Assembly (NCBI RefSeq): GCF_026914265.1
Contig: NC_069129.1
Coordinates: 18,771,945 to 18,835,944, forward strand
Direction: 5' to 3'
DNA from: Mya arenaria
Taxonomy: Eukaryota > Mollusca > Bivalvia > Myida > Myidae
DNA length: 64,000 nucleotides
The translations under genes and the position numbers were made by a program. The notes beneath the pieces are model-generated. The model ran no database searches. It saw only the letters and a list, made by a program, of their open reading frames with translations, and was not told the DNA's origin. This document shows positions 13,099 to 27,100 of the stretch, piece after piece. Every line of letters begins with the position of its first letter. Within the stretch, counting starts at the first letter, position 1.

Positions 13099-14548
13099 TT
13101 TTGAATGTACATGCAACCATCCTTCTCCGTAAGTGATTTTCACACATTCTTCCAAGATGTATAACCTCTGAACACATAAGTGTTGCATTATTAAACAATT
13201 TTCGGTCTCTGATAGACATGCTATGTTATTAACTTTTTAAAGTTGGTAACTGTACTACAAAGTTCAAAGTTATTAACAAGTATTTCCTTTGATGCCATCG
13301 TCTGGAGATATATAGTGATATTTTAATTGAATAATAAAAATACACAAAGCCTACAACCAATTATACAATGAATTTTAAATAAGGATTTCATTTGTGATCA
13401 TTTAAGCTTATAATTGTACTGATGGATTAACTGGTTTATAGTTGTCCCTTCACACACACAAAGTCATGTAAATATTAAATGAAAGTTATGTTTTTTTCAA
13501 TCATCAATATTTCAGTCAAGTTTTCTGCTCCTAAAACATTTTCATTCACACTGCTTTTGCACTGAAGGGGTAAGTTATGTGAAGGCTCATTTTTGGCCTG
13601 GCAAATTTTCCATGAAATTAAAAAGCCATAAATGTGACATTTTAAACACATATGTATGTTTTCTCTTTCTCAGTTGAGAAATGTTTGAAGAAAATAAGTA
13701 ACAGATAAGATGGCTTTTTATTTTGATTTGAGCATTTAATATTTTCTTTTTTTCCAGAGTGGCTGCATTCTTCAATGAGCATTCATATGTTGCCTAGTTT
13801 ACACACCCAGTTTGTGGTTTTAATATTTTTTATGTTACAAAATAGAGCTTTAACTCATTGTATTTGATCAAATACATAAGAAGGGGAAAAACTCACATTT
13901 TTCACTCTGTAAAGTTCTAAAACAATTTTTAATCAAGTATTTGAAATATAGTTTGATGAAATTTAAATTAAAAAATAATAATTGCGGGGCTGAAAATGTG
14001 ACTTGTAAACCTAACCCTTTTATGAATGATTCGGCTTAAATATTACAAGAGCACCAGAAAAAAGGAAAATCAACAAAATAAATTTTAAACATTTATGAAG
14101 AAAATAGAACCACTGAATCAACAATCAAGTTATTATTTCCTTTATCTGATTATTAAAGCCAGGACCTGGTTATAGTCTTCTTTAAATCACAGATTATTCC
14201 TGAAGATACATTGACATTGACAGTTTATCGTCTGTGAAAAGGCAACCAAGTTCCCTGGAAGTTAATGGGAGATTGGATTTTTATTTTTTTCATAATTAAA
14301 TATCATATATATATCTTAATAAACTAATGGAATAAAGAAACTGTGCATGCAAAACCAAAGCGATTCTCCATGGGAAAGCAATTTCTAAAGATGACCTAAG
14401 TGTGACAATTGTCACTAACTTTGAGAAGTACCACAGTTTGTGTCACTGTATCACAGTAACATTTATGTGTAAAATAACTGTGATAAACAACATGATTGTA
14501 ATCATTAAACGACTGGACATTATTAAAGACAATTTTTGTTACAGTTTC

Positions 14549-14554
14549 TTTATT
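14549..14554 (-). promoter_or_regulatory. GPATCH1: Candidate poly(A) signal of GPATCH1
   Basis: AATAAA on the minus strand, about 275 nt beyond the GPATCH1 stop codon. Confidence 0.45.
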
Positions 14555-14710
14555 TCACTTAAAAGCTATAGTTGTGTGTTGTAATGAAAATTGTTAAACA
14601 TCTGTATTGCATGCATCAAGAGGAAAACACAAATTATCACAGTTAACAGCACTAAATAAGGAAAAGTCCATCAAATATGTAAGACCAACAGCTTGAGAAT
14701 CTCTGTCTGT

Positions 14711-14844
14711 TTACATGAAGTCTACAGCTCTTCGTCTGTTTACATGAAGTATGCAGCTCTCCGTCTGTTTACATGAAGTCTGCAGCTTTCCGTCTGTTTA
14801 CATGAAGTCTGCAGCTCTCCGTCAGTTTACATGAAGTCTACCGC
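14711..14844 (-). repeat. GPATCH1: 29-bp tandem array overlapping the last GPATCH1 exon
   Basis: TTACATGAAGT recurs exactly every 29 bp at 14711, 14740, 14769, 14798 and 14827. The 14827 copy is the real stop codon context (minus-strand ACTTCATGTAA). The other four copies lie in the 3' UTR, so the array appears to have grown outward from the terminal coding exon. Confidence 0.9.
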
Positions 14845-15126
14845 CCTCTGTCTCTGCGCTGATTTCAATAACTTCAGCCTGTAAGACAAAACCAGAAAAA
14901 TACCAAATAACAGTACTTTAATATTTCAATGTGACAGCTTTATTTCATTTATCATAACATACATTACACAGTCATCAAATTAGACTTCTGAATGATCAAG
15001 CCTGATTATTATACAAGTGCAACAACCAATAAATACTATATACAATCCAGAATTTGACCAAGCAGGAAAGCAATTTACCTGTGCAGGGCTTGTACTAATT
15101 CTAACCACTGCATTTGAAAAATTTAA

Positions 15127-15163
<37 letters not shown>

Positions 15164-18100
15164 CCCCAAGAGATTGATATCAGATGTATAATCATTGTAA
15201 GACTAATGTCACTGGTCTGCGGAATGTCTTAAACCATTAACTATCAAGTATTAAAACTTATAATTGTACCTATTGATTATTTCCTTGTCCGTTTCCCTAT
15301 CATCCTCATCACTGCTCTCCTCCCGTTCAGACGAGTCTGATCTTTCGTTGACATGTCTGGAACGTTTCTCCTTCTTGCGGCCTTTCTTCTTGTGCTTACT
15401 TTTCTTTCGTTTCTCCTGGAAAATTGGTTTTCATAATTAAATCCTTTGTAATTAAAACAAGTCTTTAAAAACAAGGCCAACTTTTAAGGACAGTCATGAA
15501 ATATTCTCACACTTGAGTGGTTATTTCAAAACCTCAGAGACTAAAACCTTTCAAGAAAGATTTCAATTCTTCAAACAACCTTCATATATCTATTTTTTTC
15601 ATAATGATAGCAGAAAAGCAGAATTATTACACTTTTACATACATGCCCGATACTCCACATTACAGTCATTAATTAATAACCGCTTTCAGCAGTTACAGAA
15701 CAAATTATCACTTCATTTAAAGACTTTTCACCAGTTTTCTAGAAACCCATTTAATACCATCTTCACCATAGACTATTACCAATCTACCTTTTTCTCTTTC
15801 TTGTGTTTATGCTTGTCTCTATGTCTGTGTTTGTGTTTTTTGGTTGACTCTTTTGTAAGGTCTACATAGTCATCAGGTGGTCGGTCTTTCGATTTATCAT
15901 TAGTGAGATCAATGATGTCACCAGCTGGCTGGTTTCTCGATTTTTCATTAGTGAGATCAATGAAGTCACCAGCTGGCAGATCTCTCCATTTATCATTTGA
16001 TGCTGATGCAGCACCTTTAATGTTAAAAAAATCAATATTAGAAAAGATATAGAACATGGATATTACACTTATTTGGTCAAGTGATTGTTTGTTAAAAAAG
16101 AAGAACATAATTTGCAGCAAATTGTATGAAAGTGATTAACACCTTGGTTTTATCAAAGATAGCCAAAATGTTCATGAACCGGTCAACAGTTATCCACGAA
16201 TTACATTTAACCAATGAAATCAACTAGCCTTAAAAGATAACCTGCAATGATTTTAATAACATAATCATAACATTATCTTTATATCCATTTACTAACTTTG
16301 CAAACATCATGTAAACATATGGAGTCTGAAACTTGTATTGAAGCAATGGGAAAATGGCGCATCTGTATACCTTCACTGTTAACATGTGAATATCTTGTAT
16401 CATCAGAATGGTTTTAGAGTTATAGCCAAGGCTTAAAATTGTTGCATGACACTACCAAACATGCCACAAGTGCTGTAACAATACCATAAAACTGACAAGC
16501 TAAAAACTGTAAACGCTACATATTCAGCCAAACCTTGTGGTAGGGAAGGAGGTAAAGCAGGTCCATATGCATCTGATTCATCCCCACTGGAATCCTGGGG
16601 CTGACCAGCTGACCCCTTTCCAGTCTCCATGGGGCTGATCTCTGGGGGCAGGGCTACGAAGGATCCACAGCCTGCTAATGTGGACTGTTTGGGTGGGGCA
16701 GTAAAGCCTGGCAGTGATGTGGCCGGAGTGGCCTCAACCGAGTCTGTGAAAAATAATATTTTTATAGCTTAAAAAGTTTTAACTGAAAAAGTGGTCTTCG
16801 CGTAAAATCTTTTGCGATTTGAATGCAGTTATTAAAGTCACAAAATACTGTTTAGTTTGGGCAATGCAATATTAAGACGAATTTACAAAATGATCACACA
16901 TATAATAAGACAAGAGCTCATCAATTTTACTAATTTGGTCAATGGGCATATCTCAACAGTATTTAATGACAAAGTTATTTACTTTGCTACACATTTCGTT
17001 GCATAATATCACTAGTAACATGTGTTCTAAGTTTCATGTGAATATCTAGAAAATATTTTTAATATTGGTTTAAGATTTTGCCTGCTGCTACAGCCACAGC
17101 CTAAGACACAATGACAATACCTTGCTCAACTTTAGATAAAAACAGCAGTCTGTATACAGGTGTTAGTCACATTTAAAATATTTATACTAATCCTGTGTCA
17201 TTATCAATGAGCTATTGTGCAGCTGACTGTGACCTTGACCTACTAACCACAAAAACAAAGAAGCCAACTACATGTCAAGAGCAACCTACCAGTGAATTGT
17301 CATGATCCTAGGTCAAACCATTCTTAAGTAATTGGTAGGAAAAAGGGTTTTTAATATAGGCCCTTGTGGCTTACACTCTTATAGCATGACATTTTGGGTA
17401 TTTTTATCCAAAGCATGAACATAGCTCATTCAAAGGGAAAAAATCAGTGAACTACATGTTTTACAGAGGTTGAAGGGAGATAACCCCTAGAATAATACAC
17501 AACTCTGTACAAGTTGTCCCCCTTAAAAATACTTTTGCTTGGGCTGAAACATTTTAAATCTGGCTGGTCTTAAAATGGAACCAGGCTCTCACCTACAGCT
17601 AACTATTGTATAAGTCTTATTGAGATACAATCAAAACTGAAGACTGTATCGCATTAAAAAGTAATTGTTTACGGATGCTTGGGCAATGAGCACCACGCAA
17701 TGGCATAAACTTTTCTGGACTCTGGCCAATAGAGCTGAAAACCATTGCCGTGCCTTTTGACCAAATATAACATGGGTCAAGAACTGGTCAAGGGCAAACG
17801 GACCAATGGAGTTTCATGGTCCTACATCTATCTGCTCTTAAAATCTTGGATAACAAACTTTTCAGAAGACTAGAAAGTGACCTTTATTTCTGATCTACTC
17901 ACCCCCTGAACAACAGGGGTGAACAACTAGTCATGGGTAACCTACCTCTAAAGTTTCATGGTTCCCAGTCAAACTGATCTTAGTTCATTTGCAGCAGAGA
18001 CATGGTTTACCAACAGACTTACTGACTTGCAACCTGACCTACTTACCATCCAACATTTGCAAAACTATTTGCCCCCTCTAACTTATATGCCCTCATTTTA

Positions 18101-21100
18101 GAGGGCATACAAAGGGATCTATAAATTACTTTCAGACAAAGCTTGTTTCTACTTACCGGAGATTGAAAAAGCTGGTTGAAAGGAACTATCCTGTGCATCT
18201 GGTAGTTTTGAGGAACTATCCTCTCCATCCTCCTCCTCAGAACTGGAGCTATCCTCGGAGTCAGTGTTTCTAAATATAGCTCTGAACAGGTCCATAGCTG
18301 GAGCACCATCAGTCTGTGTGAAAATAAACATTGAAAGATTTGCTGAGCACAAATAATCATATAACAATGAATTATTAGTAAATCTTAAAAGAAGCCCTGA
18401 ATAAAAAATCTATCACCCATTAAACAAAATATCAATGAGTAACAATGAAACACCACCAATCAAATACAAATGGTCACTGCATTTGCCCTGCTACTTTCAA
18501 AAAGTGACAAACTTGAAACCTTGTGAAAATACCTTATATACGAGTTTTCAAATGTATGATAATACTTCCACATAACTTTTTTTAATCATGTTTTCAATAT
18601 AACTTTTGGCATATACATTGTTACATGTACATGTATCATAATTCCTGGTATACTGGCAATATCAGACTAATAATAACTAGAAATGTGTCCATAGGACACG
18701 GATGCCCCCACTTCGATTTTTTGTCACAGAAAATAAGCCATAATGATTATTCAGGATAATCTGCACATATAGGATAAGTTGAGTTGAGTTGGGTTTTACG
18801 GCATCGCAAGACTGTATAGGTTATATGGCGCCATTCAGGCAGGAAAATACTTGTTGGATCCACATTGGACACATACTTTTCAAGAATTAGATTGGAAACA
18901 TATATTTTTGAAGTATTTTTGGCAAAAAAGGGCCGTAACTCCTAAATGACTAAAGCGATTTCCATGACTATCGAACTTGATCAAGATATTATGGTCACAA
19001 ACATGTGTTTAAAGTTTGGTGAGGATTGGACAAACAGTTTTCAAGAATTAGATTGGAAACATATATTTTTGAAGTATTTTTGGCAAAAAAGGGCCGTAAC
19101 TCCTAAATGACTAAAGCGATTTCCATGACTATCGAACTTGATCAAGATATTATGGTCACAAACATGTGTTTAAAGTTTGGTGAGGATTGGACAAACGGTT
19201 TTCAAGAATTAGATCGGAAACAATCTTCGGGACGTACGTACGTACAGACAGACAGACGTACGTACGGACAAGGGCAACCCTATATGCCGCCACTTTGTGG
19301 GGGCATAAAAATCGTGAAAATTGGGCTCCAGTAGGAGGGATTAAGTCTCAAAGCAGAGTTAAGAGACTAATGATTCCTGCTGAAAAAGACACTTTATATC
19401 TATACTGGTACAAAAATATGAAAGTGAAAGCCCTCAATCTGGAGTTCAGGATTAATGCTCAATTTTATCTTCCCTGTATTTTGTTTATAAAAAAACTTAA
19501 ATTCACGTTCTTGCCTAACCGGGGACATACCTCTGATTTTTCAACAAGTTCAGCAAACTTGTCTGTTTTACTGACAGACTTCCCAGCTGCTGTTTTACCA
19601 GCATCCGCAGCATTTTCATCGTTATCTGTTTCCATGGCAACAGGTGCAGGTTTCACAGTATTCTCCCCTTTCTCAAGATGGCTAAATATAGACTTAAACT
19701 CTTTAGGTTTGTTTGATTGTACAGATTTAACACTAAATGAAACCGGTTTATCACTTTTCAGGTTAGATGCCTTTTGTGCCCCTTTTTCAGCATCAATAAG
19801 ATGGCTGAATATTGATTTCATGGCTTTTCCCTTGTTCAATTCTTTATCAACCTTACTAGTAGTATCAGTCTTATCTGTATCAGTTTTAGCATTGTCTTTT
19901 TTCACTTCTTCTGGGGGTGGTGTTTCCTGGGTTTGGGACCCCCTCCTATCATAGGCCATCTCTGTTGGGTTAGCGAAGTTAAGGAAATTGAACACAGAGT
20001 ACTTGTCCCTCTTTGCTGAAATTAGGCCAACTATTGTAGACCTGAAAATAATCAAAATATACAGAATTTTAAAAAGGTTTGTTTGTATTCTTTAATACAG
20101 CTGTATAAATGAGAAACAATTGTTTTATTTAATCTTAGTCTAAATCACCCTCTTTTTATGTAAATAAAAGAGAGAAAAAAAGAAAAAAGGGAAAAACAAT
20201 GTGTGCATAATTAGTCTTTGATCCAACCAAACATCAGAATTATAATTTTGCACACAAGATTCAAATAATTACTTCATTTCTACATTGCTTGACCGCATAA
20301 TTGCTTTATATGTATATGCAATGCATGAGCATAATTACTTCATATCTACAACACATGACGTGGCATAATTACCCTATATTTACCATGCATGATGCCAATA
20401 TAAATTCATTTCTACATTTCATAAAAACATAATTTCTTCAAATCCAAAATGCATTACAACATAATTTCTTCAAATCCAAAATGCATAACAATGCATTACC
20501 ACATAATTAATTCAATTATAAAAATGCATGACAGCATCATAACTTCATTTGTATCATGCATGACAGCATGTTAACTTCATTTGTACCATGCATGACAGCA
20601 TGTTAACTTCATTTGTACCATGTATGACAGTCTCTTAACTTCACATATCCTAATTCATAATTCATAATGAATATGAATAATATTGTCTACATATTTTCAA
20701 TAAAAAGTTCACATACCCTGGGTATGGGTTTGGCACATTAAATCGTTTACAGACTAGATTGTCAGGGTGCCACTCTTCGTCCTCCCTAGTCAGCTTCCCG
20801 TACATCTTCATGGAAGCTGCTTTCTCTGCGTCTGTCTGGTCAATCTGTCAACACATTTTAAATCACAAAATATTGCAGAATACTTGTTTCACAACGCAGA
20901 AGCGCTTTCAACTTAATGACTACGTTAAACCAAAATATTTGTAATACCCGGTACCTATGCTTTGACAAATCCTGAATTGGACTCAAATCAACAAATCCTA
21001 TGGTAGACACATCTAGCAAGGAAATGATGTCTATCTTACAGACAGAGCTGGCTTAAACGGAATGTACACCAGATTGGCACCAATTTTTTTTTCTGTAACG

Positions 21101-24100
21101 AATCTCAGGACAATTATTTAATAAAATGTTCTACTCTTTGTTATCATAAATGTAAAACAAATACCAAAATGTAAACAAAAAATTGACTCGGGGACTGGGT
21201 TCGAACGTGTGTCGCCAAAATTGCAGTCTAGCGTTGTATCCACTGTGCTACGAAGACTTAGCCTAAACAGTTGGGAGTATTTAAGCTATATACCTAACTT
21301 GGTTATATCACGTGATAACATCGACTAGCCAATCATTCATGAGGAATGAATTCTACTAGGTAGACATACCTAGTAATCTTTTTTAATGGTAAAATACGAA
21401 AAAAACTGCGAAAAATTAATTAAATGTGACTTATGTGGTACTTCAGTAAGTGAGTTTTAACGCATTGTACACATCGATACCAAGTTTATGTCAGTTTTCG
21501 ACAATTTTCTTCTTTTTTTTCGCTTTTTCATCATATGGAGTACAGTCCCTATAATTGTGGTTGGTATCATCAAAGAGGGTAAGGGTAACTTTGTAAACTC
21601 TTAACATTTAATTAATGCCATTCGCTGTATGTTCTCTTTTAACATTCTCAATCATCCTCAGTAGTTTTTGTACGGTAAAAGCCACCATCATGGATGCTAA
21701 TGGATGTTACAGGTGGATGGTCTAGATAGCTTAAATCTGTATATTTCATTAATGCCCCTCACTTTATGTTCAATTTTAACATCTCATCTGCAATAGTTTC
21801 TGCACATGTAAATCATGCAGCCATCATGGATGCAAGGGTCAGTTCAGGAGGACAGTCTTGCAAGACCCCTTACCTCACACCAAAGCCACTTACTATTTGT
21901 TCCACCTAGACATCAAATCCAACCATCCTCAATAGGTCCTGCATGAGTAAATTGTGTGGGCGTCATTGAAGCCAGTAGTCGGTACAGGTGAGCGGCCTTG
22001 CAGGACACCTTTAATTATACCAAAGCCACTTACTGTTTGTTCCGCCTTTACATCCTCCCCACCATCCTCAATAGTTCCTGCACGTGTAAATCGTGCAACC
22101 TTCCTGGACGCAAGAGTCAGTACAGGAGGATGACCTTGCTATACCCCCTTACATAACATCAATGCCACTTACTGTTTGTTCTGCCTTTACATCAACCCCA
22201 TTATCCTCAATAGGTCCTGCACTGTGCCTGCACATGTACATTGTGCAGCTATCATGGATGCTAGTGGTTGGTACAGGTGGACAACCCTGCTTAACCCCTT
22301 TCATGACACTGATGCCACTTACTGTTTGTTCAGCCTTGACATTCTCCCCACCATCCTCAATTGTTCCTGCTCATGTAAATTTTGCAGCTATTATGGACGC
22401 TAGTGGTCCGTACAGGCGGGAGGGGATGGGGGGGCTTGCAGGACCCCTTTCAATACAGCAATGCCACTTACTTTTTGTTCAGCCTTTACATCTTCCTCAC
22501 CATCCTCAATTGTTCCTGCACGTGTAAACCGTGCGGCCATCATTGATGCTAGAGGTCGGTACAGGTGGGCGGCCTTGCTAAATTCCTCCCGCTCTCTCTC
22601 TTTCTCCCAATCTGTTTTTCCGGGCATACCAACTAACAGGTATGGTTCTGTAGAGATAATATTTCAGGATATTGGTTACTTGTTGACATAAAAGAGTAAG
22701 GGCTATAACATTAAAACATATAACCCCCGGGCGAAAGCCTCTTTTAAATTATGCCACACCCCAACAGAAGCAAATTTACCCTTCTCGGGTCCAAATTAGT
22801 AAAAAAAGACACCCACTTATATACTATTTAAATTATTGCCTTTCCCCCCGGGAGTTATATGTTTTACTGGAATAGCCCTAAATGTTGATCGAATAGCTGA
22901 AAGAGGTTTATTTACATAAGAAAGTACTGATTTTTTTATCAATCAAAATCAAATCAATACGCTTGCGATCGCAGTTGATTCATGTAAACAAGTAAAACCA
23001 AATTGAAAGGTAAAACATAACATAATATTATCATAAAGTGCTAGAAATCAGTTCCAGTTGGACTGTCGATAATCGGTTCTGACACTCAAGAAACCAGAAC
23101 AATTGGTTTTTGACAATACCTTATTTGTAATTTATACTTGTACAAATACTCGTAAACCTTAACTATGCTTAATTAGCCTTATGTTATGTCTATTTTTGCG
23201 GATATTCAGTGTTGTTGTTGCTTTTGGCCATACAGTTAACGATAACAACTGAACATTGACAAATGTATAAATAAACTCAAAGGAGAACATAGGCAGAAAT
23301 AAACTGAACGCAAATAACAAGAGGAAAGAAGCTAGTTGAATTGATGTTCACTATAACCAAATACAATCGATTGTCACAGATTTCAGGCCAAACCAATCAT
23401 AATCATTTTTTGATTATAATCAATCATCGGAGCATCACTAATATTATATATGTACCTTTGTGCCCATGTTTGACTGCTTCTAGATATTTATCATATCGCA
23501 ACTGTTTAGCTGGATCTTTGCTGAATGGTTTGAAAATGGCTGCTCCCTGGAATAAAGGGACACCACTCTTTCTATGCTCTTCAACATTGGAGGTAGATTC
23601 AGTAGTAGTGGAATTATCTCCCTTAGGTTGATCTTCACTACCTTCAAGTGTCTCAGAACTGACAAATGTTCTTAAAGGGAAGTTCACGATTGCTGTGGTA
23701 TCAGTATTTTGCTTGGCTTGATTTATTCTCTCCTTTTCTTCCTTGGGTATAAGATCAAACACAGATCCTGCAATAAAACTTCTTTAAGTACACGATACAA
23801 GAATCTTTATTTAAAGTCAGGTATGTGTAAACAAGAAACATTAGCTCAATGAGCTATTTTCAGACATGAGCAATTAATAAAAAGCATTGACAGGACAATT
23901 TCAATACTTATAATTACATTTACATTAATTCAGGGGATAACAAGTTAGGTTGCAAGGAGCAACACATTACAAAGTATCTTAATGTATTTGGTTTACGCAT
24001 TTTATAAAAGAAATAATAAATTGATTATAGCCAATTATGAAATCATTATCTATAACAATATAATATTGTACATTTGTTATAAACTGATGCAAATTCAATG

Positions 24101-27100
24101 CTATATACTTATATTGTGTATATTTGTGTATTGCTTAAGAGATCAGAAGCCTTTTAGCATATTTATATTTGTCAAATGTCAATACGAATTGAGGCGTAGC
24201 TAAGTCATTTGTCCAAAAAGAATAACTGTCAATTCTAACAAGGAAAATATCTGAGTGAACTGTTTCATAGATTCTAAAGCAAGAGATACTTTTACACTAG
24301 AGTTCCAAGAAAAATAACTAGTCAATCAAGTCATCACTTATAACATTCTATTTCTGAAAAAACACACACTACTTTACCACTTCTTAAGCTGAAATGATCT
24401 TATATAACAATCTTTTATAACAAAAGAACAACCTACCAACAAATGCCTGCTCCCCGAGAGCGACACCTCTACTTGTAGCATCATGACGCTTCTCCCTAGC
24501 TGATGAACCTTGACTCACACTGCCAGGTGCTGAGCCTGGAACCAAACCAGAGCTGCTGGTTCCAGGCACAGGGCTGGGCCCAGCATCAGAAGGTTTTAGG
24601 AACTGCCTGTAGTCCACACCTGTACTGGACTGGTTTCTAGTCATTACTATTGACTGGTCATCTGACTTTTTGAATCTGTGCACTGGTCTACAATGAAAAC
24701 AGAGTGAGAATTTTCATTGTTCAGAGATAATATTTCGTAGAGATTGTTTTTATATATATTTCATTGCACTTGTAAACAGAAATAAACTAGACTTAACAGG
24801 AACTTCAAAAACTTTACAGGTATCTAATACAATACATTAACGCAAAAAAATGTGACATTTATTCCATCAAAAAAAGTCTCTTCACAAACAATCCAATATC
24901 GGTACTTGCTATTTAAAGAGTGAAATAAATAGGCCATGAGAGATATCAACCCTTGTAAGTTTTTCTTAGTTGGTCAAGGGCCATCCCTTACGATCTGCGT
25001 TATGGGAACTTGTTAATCTTATACAAACTGTCCATGCAAACATTTGAATATGTTTCATTGTTTATATCTTAAACAGTTACTATGAGTTACAGAATACATT
25101 AAATTTTGCACAATAACAACAAGGCTATAACAACACATCAACTGTTTTTAATGAATAAAAATACACACAAAAATGATCATAATTACCTAAAGTCCCTGGG
25201 GAGGGAAGGGGGTGGGAAGTCTTTCTTCTGGACCAGTTTCTTGGAGGAGAGAGAAAACCCATCTAGCAGTTGCCCCACATAGCCCACTGGTGTCTGCTGC
25301 TTCTGACCTGCCATAACATATTACTTATCATTATCTAGCCCACCTTAAGTCCTTAAGGAGGGTTGGGTGAGGGAAGTCTTTCATACAAACCAGTTCCTTT
25401 AGTGTGACAGAAAACTATAGTGGCCGATACAATACTTTTAGCAGAATAAGTTCAAGAATCAGACACTATACCAACAACAACAAAAGTTGTCATGTCTATC
25501 AGAGTAGTATATCTTCAAGAATCTTATACTTTTAGGAATCCTTGGCAGTGATTATCATTTTTTACTTGTTTGCAGAAAAACAAGCTGATTGCCAGATAAA
25601 GTTGATGCTATGAAACCCTACCCCTATGAGTTGGTGCAGTCCATCCAAACTTGTCATCTCCCTCACCGCCCATCGTCATGTCATATTTGGACATGTCATC
25701 CATACCGTAGACATCATCATCCTCATCCTCCAGAGCACCGACACCAAACCCCTGTATCAAATGGAAGTGATTGAGGGTGATATGTTTAAGTTTGAATGTC
25801 CCCTTCTTTTGCTAAACTGAGAGGTCCACAGAGCATGTCGTCATTTCTCATCCTCCAATGCAAGCCAAAAAGCCACAACTAGATTGAATTACCTATCAAC
25901 TTATTATATAAGAATAGTTGGTAAAATGTGAGTTGAACTCATAATAAATATGTGGTATTCAAAATGTTTGTTGGGCCTGTTCAAATTCGGAATGTCATAA
26001 AGCAGGCCTTTTTAATTTCTTTTACACCAAGTAAGATTTTCAAGAATTTGGGCTAATTCATCCCAAAGTCTGTTTTTGAAGACTGCTGAAAATGGCAATA
26101 TAATACTGGCCAATGACAAAAACAGGACAGAAAGAGACAAAACACACAATAAGTCTTAAACTGTCATGCTGCTCTAGAATACCTGTCCTCGTATTCCTCT
26201 TCTACTGGCGCCAGATTTCCGTACAGTTGGGGCCTCAAACAGGTTGATGTGTGTAGAGGGCAGGGCTTTCCTGGGGTCCAACCCGCTGTAGCCCAGACCA
26301 TGGGTGTTGTCCTTGGCACCTGTCATTACACAAAGGTAATCAGATTTGAGTACAGGCGGGAACTCGAAAAATTAAATATTTGTAGAGAGTAGGGCCTTCC
26401 TTGACTCCAACCCACTGTTGCACAGTGATGTTGACAAAGATGATGGTGACAATAATGATGACAACGATGATGATGATGATGATTGCCTCACAGGCCAAAT
26501 TTGTAACAAGGCTTCTTCCCCTTTTTTTCAGAATAAACTGAATCTTTATATACATATGAAGCAGAATGTGGATTGTGTCGGTCAGAGCAAATGTGACATC
26601 AGACATGACTTTTCGTAGTGTTGGGAATCAGACAGAAAAATAACTATCGATAATCGGTTTATGAAACCGATCAATGATCTATTATTAATTGATGTAAACA
26701 TTATTTAATAATATTTCGTCATCATATTTAAGGCATACAGATACAGCATCAGTTTTAAGCACCAATGTTCCCTCACAATATTGTTTGTACATTTCTTCGA
26801 TAATTTACATTATTTATTCAGAACGCAACTGTCTTTTCGTGTTTACAAGTTACTTATACATAACATGAGACCACAGGCTCTAATTTTTGTCTTACATTTA
26901 GTATTATATTCATGTGTTAAATAAACACAGAAAGATATCGTTATCTTTTTAATAATCAGTCAGTAACAAGACAGTACAACAAGCAGTTGAATATATTTTT
27001 ATTTTACAAGAACATATCCTTTCAGAAAACTGAGAAAACTTTATTCTTACATGGTAAGAAGTAAACGGTAATATGTTTTAAAATTCACTTTTAGACCATT

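Larger units (their letters stand above)
9177..14548. other. Intergenic region between convergent HSBP1 and GPATCH1
   Basis: This includes the 3' UTR of HSBP1 and then AT-rich DNA. I recognise no gene. A tRNA-like SINE head (about 12040-12150) and a TTAA-type element (12645-13098) are listed separately. Confidence 0.6.

Noticed and set aside
15017-15232. Frames across the CT/TA microsatellite
   Set aside because: Low-complexity reading of an intronic simple repeat.
19187-19954. 255-codon plus-strand frame
   Set aside because: Mostly antisense to GPATCH1 exon 14, extended into an intronic repeat. The minus-strand frame has homology and splice sites.
22093-22691. Plus-strand frames of 60-144 codons
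   Set aside because: They are antisense shadows of the exon 12 tandem copies and the exon itself, kept open by repetition.
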